A DNA stretch of 35,324 nucleotides from CAYVUM01 sp964619055 (GTDB lineage: Bacteria; Pseudomonadota; Alphaproteobacteria; Rhodospirillales; Defluviicoccaceae): contig CAZUDB010000038.1 in NCBI GenBank assembly GCA_964619055.1, forward strand, positions 1 through 35,324, in the 5' to 3' direction. Both the position numbers and the translations under genes were made by a program. Below, one piece after another: positions 27,368-35,324 of this stretch; the stretch's first letter is position 1; the number at the start of each line of letters is the position of its first letter. The notes beneath the pieces were generated by a model. That model searched no databases and was not told the origin of the DNA. It saw only the letters and a list, made by a program, of their open reading frames with translations.

Positions 27368-28576
27368 TTAACCGCTCTCGCGGTCCATCAGGGCCACGAA
27401 GCGATCAAACAGGTAGTGGCTGTCCTGCGGTCCCGGCGACGCTTCCGGGTGGTACTGGACGGAAAACACCGGTAATCCCTCGATGCGGATGCCTTCGTTG
27501 CTGCCATCGAACAACGAGACGTGGGTTTCGATGACATGAGCCGGGAGAGTTTCGCGGTCGACGACGAAGCCGTGATTCTGGGAGGTGATCTCCACTTTCC
27601 CCGTTGCCAGATCCTTTACCGGATGGTTTGCGCCGCGATGCCCCAGGTGCATTTTGAAGGTTGCGACCCCGACGGCACGGGCCAGCATTTGATGTCCAAG
27701 ACAAATCCCAAACATGGGCCGGCCATGCTCCAATATGGCCCGGATCATCGGCACAGCGTATTCACCGGTCGCTGCCGGGTCTCCTGGACCATTGGATAAA
27801 AAAATACCGTCCGGATTGTGGCGCAGCACGCTTTCGGCGCTGCTGTCGCCGGGTACGACCGTGACGGCGCAGCCGGCACCGGCCAGGCAGCGCAGGATGT
27901 TGCGCTTGGCGCCGAAATCGACTGCGACCACGTGAAACCGTGGATCATGCAGCCGCCCGTAACCATGCCCTAAGTCCCAGCGGGTTTCGTCCCATTGGTA
28001 GGACTGACGGCACATCACTTCCCGGGCCAAGTCCATGCCGGCAAGGCCAGGCCAGCGGTCCGCCATGAAGCGGAGTGCGACCACATCGATGCTGTCGTCG
28101 GGCGTGTGGATCAAGGCACCGTTGGGCGCACCGCCATCGCGGATGCGCCGGGTCAGCTTCCGGGTGTCGACCCCCGTGATCGCCACCAGGTTGTTGCGTT
28201 TGAGCCAGGCATCCAAATCGCCGCCGGACCGCCAGTTGGCCGGCGCCGTGATCGGTGCCGCGAGCACGCAGCCGCGCGCTGCCGGCGTGGTCGCCTCAAG
28301 GTCCTCCAGGTTAGTGCCCACATTGCCGATATGCGGAAAGGTGAAGGTAATGATCTGACCGGCGTAGGATGGATCTGTCAGGATTTCCTGATAGCCGGTC
28401 ATGGCGGTATTGAAGCAAACCTCGCCAATGGCGACACCGACGGCACCGGCCCCGCGCCCCCAAAACACCGTGCCATCCGCGAGGACCAAGGCCGCGTTGG
28501 CGAACGGGGGACGTACCGGCGATAGCACATCCCCGGGCATGGGCGCAGGCGCCAGTTCGACATCCACTTCTGACAT
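27368..28576 (-). CDS. carA: Carbamoyl-phosphate synthase small subunit
   Basis: Glutamine amidotransferase subunit that supplies ammonia to CarB for carbamoyl phosphate (arginine and pyrimidine synthesis). The 402-residue product has the N-terminal CarA domain (ALVLADGTVFWGRGAG, FNTAMTGYQEILTDPSY) and a class I glutaminase domain with C292 in GICLGHQ and H376/E378 in YHPEA. I start at ATG 28576: the upstream in-frame GTG 28597 is itself part of the GGAGGAG ribosome site. carB is not in the window. It is divergent from dnaG, a common alphaproteobacterial layout. Confidence 0.96.
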   Translation of the reverse strand: MSEVDVELAPAPMPGDVLSPVRPPFANAALVLADGTVFWGRGAGAVGVAIGEVCFNTAMTGYQEILTDPSYAGQIITFTFPHIGNVGTNLEDLEATTPAARGCVLAAPITAPANWRSGGDLDAWLKRNNLVAITGVDTRKLTRRIRDGGAPNGALIHTPDDSIDVVALRFMADRWPGLAGMDLAREVMCRQSYQWDETRWDLGHGYGRLHDPRFHVVAVDFGAKRNILRCLAGAGCAVTVVPGDSSAESVLRHNPDGIFLSNGPGDPAATGEYAVPMIRAILEHGRPMFGICLGHQMLARAVGVATFKMHLGHRGANHPVKDLATGKVEITSQNHGFVVDRETLPAHVIETHVSLFDGSNEGIRIEGLPVFSVQYHPEASPGPQDSHYLFDRFVALMDRESG

Positions 28577-28772
28577 GGGCGATCGAAACTCCTCCACCCG
28601 TCACAGTTGCGCTCCAGCGCCGAGCGAGCGGTGCGGGCCGAATCGGGGCGCTTGGGGAAGCCGCGATCGCGAGATGCGTGCAATCGATACCGACCACCAT
28701 GGCTCTTTAAGCAAACCCCCGCACCCAGTCAACGGCGACGCTCGGGCAATGTGTTGCCGGCTGCTGTTGGTC

Positions 28773-28796
28773 CCCAAAGCAGAGCCCAAAGCAGAG
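28773..28796. repeat. Tandem 12-base direct repeat
   Basis: CCCAAAGCAGAG occurs twice head to tail at 28773-28784 and 28785-28796 with no mismatches, in the carA-dnaG spacer just upstream of the candidate dnaG promoter. It may be a recent slippage duplication or a paired binding site. Confidence 0.8.
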
Positions 28797-28814
28797 CATC
28801 GTTCGGCCTAGCCC

Positions 28815-28844
28815 TTGCGGTCAGGTAGGTCCGGTTCCTATGCT
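28815..28844 (+). promoter_or_regulatory. Candidate promoter for dnaG-rpoD
   Basis: TTGCGG (28815-28820) and TATGCT (28839-28844) are 18 bases apart, 78 bases before the dnaG start. Both boxes are moderate matches to the sigma-70 consensus. Confidence 0.35.
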
Positions 28845-28921
28845 GACGAAGTGGCTATCTTCGCCTGCCGAATTTCGGCTCACGAGCGCAGTCGCCACCC
28901 CGCGTGTGAAGGTGAGGTCTG

Positions 28922-30802
28922 ATGCCAATACCTCCCGAATTTCTGGATGAAATCCGCAGCCGGGTCGGCTTGGCCGATGTGATCGGACGTCGGGTCAAGC
29001 TGTCGCGTCGTGGCCGCGAGTTGACAGGCCTCTGTCCTTTTCACAACGAGAAAACCCCCTCCTTCACCGTCAACGAAGCGAAGGGCTTCTATCATTGCTT
29101 CGGCTGCGGCGCCCATGGCTCGGTGATCGATTTCATGATGCAGGCCAATGGCCTGGCGTTTCGCGAGGCGGTCGAGAGGCTGGCCGAGGAGGCCGGCCTG
29201 TCGCTGCCCCAGGAGCGCGCCGGCGATGTTGCGGAGCGTGAGCGCAAAAAAAGTTTGCGCGACGCGATGGAGGCGGCAACCCGCTGGTTCGAGCGCCAGC
29301 TTCGTCTCGCCAGCGGCGAAGGAGCGCTTGCCTATTTGAAGCGGCGCGGCGTCAGCGATGACAGCCTCGATCGCTTTCGCCTCGGCTTTGCCCTCGAAGA
29401 CCGGGGCGCGCTTCGCCAAGCAATGCATGCAGACGGCTTCGATGATGACGTGCTGGCTGCCGCCGGACTGATCATCCGCCCCGAAGATCGGGAGCGCGCG
29501 CCTTACGGCCGTTTTCGCGGCCGCGTCATATTCCCGATCTGCGATGTGCGCGGCCGCGTGATCGCCTTTGGCGGCCGCCTGTTGGGACCCGGGGAACCCA
29601 AATATCTCAATTCCCCGGAGACACCGCTGTTCCACAAAGGCACTCACTTGTACGCACTCCACCTGGCGGCGGAGCCGGCGCGCAGCAACGGCACGGTGGT
29701 CGTGGCCGAGGGCTACATGGATGTGATCGGTCTGCACCAGGCAGGGATTACGCATGCGGTCGCCCCCCTTGGCACCGCGTTGACCGAGGCGCAGCTGTCG
29801 GCTCTGTGGGGGGTCGTGGCGGAGCCGACCTTGCTGTTCGATCCCGACGCCGCGGGCGAGCGGGCAGCCTTGCGCGCGGCGGAGCGGGCTTTGCCGCTGC
29901 TCACGACGGGGCGGAGCTTGCGGTTTGCGCGCCTGCGGGTCGACACCGGGGACGATCCGGACGGCGTCGCCAGGCGCTTTCCGATCACGTTCCTGACCCG
30001 GGCTCTGGCCGACGCATTGCCATTGTCGGAGTTTCTGTTCGGTGTTGCCACAGCCGGCCAGCGCCTGGATCTGGTGGAGCGGCGCGCCCGCATCGAGGCC
30101 GACCTCACCCGCCAGCTGCGCCTCATCGCCGATCGCGACCTGCGTAACCATCTGATCAACGACGTACGTCAGCGGCTGCGCGCCGCAGGGTCATCGCGGC
30201 GCGCGATGACCAACCAAACGCGTGGGCAGAGACACCGCAATACGGGGACACGCCTGGATCGCCCGATCATCACGGCGGCCGAAAGCCGTGCCGCCGCTGG
30301 TACGGCCGGAACCGATCCGAGCCGGCTTCGCGAAGCAGTTCTTTTGGCCGTCGTGCTCAACCATCCCGACACGATTAATCAAGTCGGCGAGCGCCTCGGC
30401 GGTGTCTCGTTTGCGGATCCAATCCTGGAATCTGTCCGACAAGCCACACTCGGTGCACTTGCTGACCGTCCCGACCTTGACTCTCACACCCTAACGAGCC
30501 AATTGAGACAATGCGGTTTTTCCGCGTGCTTGGACGTGTTGCTGGGTCCCGGAACGCTTGGACACGCTTTTTTCGCCCGTTTGGATCAGCCTACGGATGT
30601 TGCCCTTGCGGGATGGGAAGAGACCTTTTCGGCGTATCGGCAGCAGAGCCTCCAAGCCGATATTGAAGCTCAAAAGCGGCGTGTCGGCGATAATCTTGCC
30701 GACTCACGGCGCTATGGTGCGTTGGAAGCGCTGATTCGTGAGAAGCGGGCGTCTCGGTCCGTGTCCTTCGGTCCGGACGATCGGGATGATCTTGCGAATT
30801 GA
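28922..30802 (+). CDS. dnaG: DNA primase DnaG
   Basis: Makes RNA primers for replication at the fork. From ATG 28922, preceded by GAAGGTGAGG, the 626-residue protein has the CHC2 zinc-binding domain (C38, H41, C59, C62 in LCPFH and CFGC), the RNA polymerase core, and the Toprim domain with E263 in VAEGYMD and acidic D307/D309 in LFDPDAAGE. The C-terminal third, after about residue 425, is the DnaB-binding helical part, joined by a Thr/Arg-rich linker. It is followed after 77 bases by rpoD, as in the classic macromolecular synthesis operon, here without rpsU. Confidence 0.97.
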   Translation: MPIPPEFLDEIRSRVGLADVIGRRVKLSRRGRELTGLCPFHNEKTPSFTVNEAKGFYHCFGCGAHGSVIDFMMQANGLAFREAVERLAEEAGLSLPQERAGDVAERERKKSLRDAMEAATRWFERQLRLASGEGALAYLKRRGVSDDSLDRFRLGFALEDRGALRQAMHADGFDDDVLAAAGLIIRPEDRERAPYGRFRGRVIFPICDVRGRVIAFGGRLLGPGEPKYLNSPETPLFHKGTHLYALHLAAEPARSNGTVVVAEGYMDVIGLHQAGITHAVAPLGTALTEAQLSALWGVVAEPTLLFDPDAAGERAALRAAERALPLLTTGRSLRFARLRVDTGDDPDGVARRFPITFLTRALADALPLSEFLFGVATAGQRLDLVERRARIEADLTRQLRLIADRDLRNHLINDVRQRLRAAGSSRRAMTNQTRGQRHRNTGTRLDRPIITAAESRAAAGTAGTDPSRLREAVLLAVVLNHPDTINQVGERLGGVSFADPILESVRQATLGALADRPDLDSHTLTSQLRQCGFSACLDVLLGPGTLGHAFFARLDQPTDVALAGWEETFSAYRQQSLQADIEAQKRRVGDNLADSRRYGALEALIREKRASRSVSFGPDDRDDLAN

Positions 30803-30832
30803 AGCGGGAGTGTATTTACGAGCGGGCGTCGG

Positions 30833-30844
30833 CGGCCATGGCCG
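30833..30844. repeat. 12-base palindrome between dnaG and rpoD
   Basis: CGGCCATGGCCG is a perfect palindrome in the 77-base spacer. A short stem followed by TTTC could partly reduce read-through from dnaG into rpoD, as occurs in other macromolecular synthesis operons, but the loop would be tight and the T-run is short. Confidence 0.3.
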
Positions 30845-30879
30845 TTTCGACCAACATTGCTCTCAGGAGTTGAGGCGGA

Positions 30880-33143
<2,264 letters not shown>

Positions 33144-33144
<1 letters not shown>

Positions 33145-33166
33145 GCCACGTTCGCACGTGAAGGCC
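33144..33166 (+). terminator. Hairpin after rpoD
   Basis: CACGT-TCGC-ACGTG (33147-33160), flanked by GGC and GCC with an internal AAG bulge, forms a stem-loop directly after the rpoD stop codon. There is no T-tract, so it is at best a weak or rho-assisted end. Confidence 0.35.
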
Positions 33167-33258
33167 GATCCGGTTGCCGCTTGGCCCTGCGACCGAACCC
33201 TGAGGTGTCTCCGAGCATCCGCTGAGCCGCAACATTCAGCCTAAGATGACAGCGTGAG

Positions 33259-34122
33259 ATGACATCAGCGCCGAACGCCCCCTTCGATGTTTCCAAGTAC
33301 ACCGGCTCATCACTGGTCGACGTGTTTGGAAAAGCTGAGAACTTCTACAAAGAAGGCATGTCTCACCTTCGAGAATCTCTGAATATATACGAGCTATGCT
33401 CACAACAAGACATACCCCTTCACGAAAAAGGTGTGCTCCACCAGAAAATATGGGAGTTAGAAAAGAAATTCGGACATCATAGCCTTTATTTTTCTCAATC
33501 AGGACAAGATCGCTTTATTCATAAAAGCTATTTCGAAGACAAAAGATGCGGAACGTTCATTGAGCTAGGTGCCTACAATGGTTGGCATGGAAGCAACTGC
33601 TTATTTTTTGAGAAAATCTTGGGCTGGAATGGCCTGATCGTAGAAGCATCGCCTAGTTTGGCACGATCAGTTGCTGCCGTTCGCAATAGCCAAGTTATTC
33701 ACGCCGCCATTTCCGACCATGAAGGCACCTCAAAATTCATGGATGTAACATCAGGCTATAAGCAGATGGGTGGCATGCTAGATTATTACAACGCTCATAT
33801 TTTGGGCATTGTCCGGCGTGACCCAGAACACCTCGAGCAGATTATCGAGATTCCAGCCATTCGACTCACAACGTTACTACGAAAAAACAATCTTCGAGAA
33901 ATTGATTATTGTTCTATAGATATCGAGGGAGCAGAACGGGCGGCACTAACGTCTTTTGATTTTGATGAGTTTGATGTATCTATATTTTCTATTGAAAATC
34001 AAACAGGAAAAGCATCGGGATCTTACGGAGATATTATGAAGCCGGCGGGCTACGAGCTTGTCGCTGTGCTTGGTGCCGACGAGATTTGGGTCAAGCAATC
34101 CTTCATCGCTTCTCATAGATAA
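33259..34122 (+). CDS. FkbM-family SAM-dependent methyltransferase
   Basis: Predicted O-methyltransferase of the FkbM type, a group often found with surface polysaccharide and lipooligosaccharide genes. The 287-residue product has about 75 residues of helical lead, then the SAM-binding core: FSQSGQDRFIHKSYF, GTFIELGAYNGWHGSN at 98-113, LIVEASPS at 126-133, HAAISDHEG at 148-156, and the family signature IDYCSIDIEGAE at 215-226. Its base composition is clearly more AT-rich than everything around it, with frequent AAA, AAT, ATA and TTA codons that neighbours avoid, so it was probably gained by transfer. The ribosome site is weak. No partner glycosyltransferase is adjacent. Confidence 0.86.
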   Translation: MTSAPNAPFDVSKYTGSSLVDVFGKAENFYKEGMSHLRESLNIYELCSQQDIPLHEKGVLHQKIWELEKKFGHHSLYFSQSGQDRFIHKSYFEDKRCGTFIELGAYNGWHGSNCLFFEKILGWNGLIVEASPSLARSVAAVRNSQVIHAAISDHEGTSKFMDVTSGYKQMGGMLDYYNAHILGIVRRDPEHLEQIIEIPAIRLTTLLRKNNLREIDYCSIDIEGAERAALTSFDFDEFDVSIFSIENQTGKASGSYGDIMKPAGYELVAVLGADEIWVKQSFIASHR

Positions 34123-34210
34123 AAATCAGTGGGCGCCGCCCGTTTTCGAAGGACATAGACTCGACAGTTCGCGCGCAGCGTGCGGCCCGATGTTCACGTT
34201 TTACCCCAAG

Positions 34211-34247
34211 TTGACCGCGACTCCCTCGAACCGTATATTTGCAAATA
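34211..34247 (+). promoter_or_regulatory. Promoter with overlapping palindromic operator
   Basis: TTGACC (34211-34216) and TATATT (34234-34239) are exactly 17 bases apart, the best sigma-70 match in the window. A perfect 12-base palindrome TATTTGCAAATA (34236-34247) overlaps the -10 box and the expected start near 34246, where a repressor would block transcription. The small gene at 34266 starts about 20 bases downstream. Confidence 0.6.
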
Positions 34248-34265
34248 GTTGTTGAGGCTGCCGTG

Positions 34266-34511
34266 ATGATAGGGCAGCGGACAGATGCGGAGCACGCGAT
34301 GTATATCGGCGGCAATCGCAAGGCAGCGGTCGAACTGTTGGAGGCGGCGGGCTGGGATTATGGCCTGATGAAGCGGGCCTTGAGTGCCGCGGAGCGGGAC
34401 GCCAAAACCGGCGAAATTCGATTCGCAGATGCGCTTAACGCGGTCCGGGCGCTCCGGGCACAGTTGGCACCCACACACGGCGCCGTCTCCGAAGCCCGTC
34501 CGGCCCAATAG
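34266..34511 (+). CDS. Small unrecognised protein (81 residues)
   Basis: I do not recognise a family. The frame from ATG 34266 has GAGG 8 bases upstream and sits behind a well-formed promoter, which supports it being a real gene; GTG 34263 is adjacent. The product is soluble, mostly helical and Ala-rich, with two predicted helices (AAVELLEAAGWDYGLMKRAL and FADALNAVRALRAQL) and no Cys, signal peptide or membrane segment. The base composition returns to the high-GC norm after the AT-rich FkbM gene. A regulator-like or toxin/antitoxin-like size is noted, but there is no HTH or nuclease signature to support either. Confidence 0.6.
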   Translation: MIGQRTDAEHAMYIGGNRKAAVELLEAAGWDYGLMKRALSAAERDAKTGEIRFADALNAVRALRAQLAPTHGAVSEARPAQ

Positions 34512-34601
34512 GGTTTCCGGCGGCACCACTCACCGTTATCCTTCTCTCGCGCCGCTCTGGCGCACACCTGTCCCGACACCGACCGACACAAGGGGATCGA
34601 C

Positions 34602-35324
34602 ATGACGTCGTTGAGCGGCAACGTCTTTTTGCTGTTCATCCTGCTCGTCCCCGGCTTTCTGTTCGTGACGGCCTTCTACATGTCCGGGCGGCTGTCCCGC
34701 TTCGATTTCCAGCACGGCCTCCTGTTCGACGCCTCGGCCCTGGTTGGGCTATCGGTCGCCGGCCACGTCCTCTTTGGCTTTGCCTACTTCCCGGCCGTGG
34801 AGGCTATGACAGGCTGCACCCAAGCCGCTGAGGTGGTGCTGTCCCAGGCGTTGCCGATGTTTGTCAGCCCTGTGGAGCCCGAGTGTGGCGAGGCCACATA
34901 CCTGGCCACCTTCGGCCTCTATGCGCTCCTGCTCGCCGGTCTGTCGTGGCTCCTGGGCCGGCTTGCGATCCGTCGGATCGAAGACGGCACACTGCCGATC
35001 CGCGCCTTCCACGGCGTCTATTATGAGGTGATTTGCGGCAAGGAGGACCCGGTGGTGCTGGCTTCCGTGGTTACGGACATCGCCTACGGCAACCGCATCG
35101 TCGTCTATGAGGGCATCGTCCAAGAGATCTCGCTCGCCTCACCGCGGCGGTTGAACTATCTGGCGCTCACTGCCGCCAAGCGTTTCCTGCTGAAAATCAA
35201 AGACGACACCTCGGAGATCGACGATCGCCACTTCAGCGCCATCGACGACGCGGAGCCCGCCGACACCATCCTGGTGATCCCGGGGGAGCAGATCCGCAAT
35301 CTCGCCCTGCGTCCCTTCCGCATG
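34602..35324 (+). CDS. Unrecognised membrane protein (3' partial)
   Basis: ATG 34602 has AGGGGA five bases upstream and the frame stays open for 241 codons to the window end. Three hydrophobic segments are at residues 8-27, 40-63 and 101-121, with a loop of about 35 residues between the second and third that contains C72 and C95, possibly a periplasmic disulfide. The part after residue 125 looks like a soluble beta-rich domain (GNRIVVYEGIVQEISL, then LNYLALTAAKRFLLKI). I cannot place it in a named family. It lies 90 bases after the small gene and could be transcribed with it. Confidence 0.75.
   Translation, partial: MTSLSGNVFLLFILLVPGFLFVTAFYMSGRLSRFDFQHGLLFDASALVGLSVAGHVLFGFAYFPAVEAMTGCTQAAEVVLSQALPMFVSPVEPECGEATYLATFGLYALLLAGLSWLLGRLAIRRIEDGTLPIRAFHGVYYEVICGKEDPVVLASVVTDIAYGNRIVVYEGIVQEISLASPRRLNYLALTAAKRFLLKIKDDTSEIDDRHFSAIDDAEPADTILVIPGEQIRNLALRPFRM

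Larger units (their letters stand above)
28577..28921. other. carA-dnaG divergent intergenic region
   Basis: 345 bases with no convincing gene. It contains an exact tandem duplication of a 12-base unit at 28773-28796, a possible dnaG promoter at 28815-28844, and a GCCGAA-T-TTCGGC inverted repeat (28867-28879) that would lie in the dnaG leader. On the minus strand TTGCTT and TATCGA, 19 bases apart (about 28690-28720), may serve carA, but the spacing is poor. Confidence 0.6.

Noticed and set aside
28880..30151. Long open frame of 423 codons on the minus strand opposite dnaG
   Set aside because: It lies wholly antisense to a clear DnaG, has no family-like motifs, and its composition (His/Gln/Arg/Ala-rich) is what a reversed high-GC gene produces.
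33145..33258. tRNA or insertion site flanking the FkbM gene
   Set aside because: No cloverleaf or direct repeat is visible in the spacer on either side of the gene.

Overview
The window is high-GC alphaproteobacterial chromosome, most likely from the Rhodospirillales or a close relative. I infer this from gene order and protein style: dapF-mtaB-ftsY, ffh-rpsP-rimM-trmD-rplS followed by leuC-leuD-leuB, and carA divergent from dnaG-rpoD are all arrangements familiar in that class. RpoD has the long acidic non-conserved insert seen in alphaproteobacteria. I found no phage, insertion sequence, CRISPR array, tRNA or rRNA. Most of the window is conserved housekeeping sequence; the unusual parts are a few spacers and the right-hand end.

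Layout, left to right. (1) 1-3665, plus strand: the end of a cytochrome c maturation operon, ccmF (5' end cut off), ccmG, ccmH and ccmI. (2) 3657-6855: two surface-polysaccharide genes, a Wzx-type flippase and a family 2 glycosyltransferase. Each is preceded by an AT-rich promoter-like element, and the two elements match closely. (3) 6794-11900, minus strand: a membrane-anchored class III nucleotide cyclase that overlaps the glycosyltransferase tail to tail; ftsY, mtaB and dapF joined by ATGA overlaps; and a small HTH regulator. (4) 11901-12207: an AT-rich divergent spacer with a candidate ffh promoter, then a two-hairpin leader ending in a strong intrinsic terminator before the ffh start. (5) 12208-19531, plus strand: ffh, rpsP, rimM, trmD, rplS, then leuC, leuD and leuB. 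(6) 19582-28576, minus strand: carA, a large AsmA/YhdP-like protein, a large MscS-type channel and a YcbB-type L,D-transpeptidase, the last three all envelope proteins. (7) 28577-33144: divergent spacer, then dnaG and rpoD. (8) 33145-35324: an AT-rich FkbM-type methyltransferase that looks recently acquired, an 81-residue unknown protein behind a well-formed promoter with an operator-like palindrome, and an unrecognised membrane protein cut off by the window end.

How the genes connect. Ffh and FtsY are the two GTPases of co-translational membrane targeting; the SRP RNA is not in this window. RpsP, RplS, RimM, TrmD and MtaB serve ribosome assembly and tRNA modification. LeuC, LeuD and LeuB make leucine; DapF supplies meso-diaminopimelate, which the L,D-transpeptidase later crosslinks in peptidoglycan. 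The best leads for new biology are the promoter element shared by the two polysaccharide genes, the terminated leader RNA before ffh, the transferred FkbM gene beside rpoD, and the small gene at 34266 with its palindromic promoter. No complete new multi-gene system is evident.
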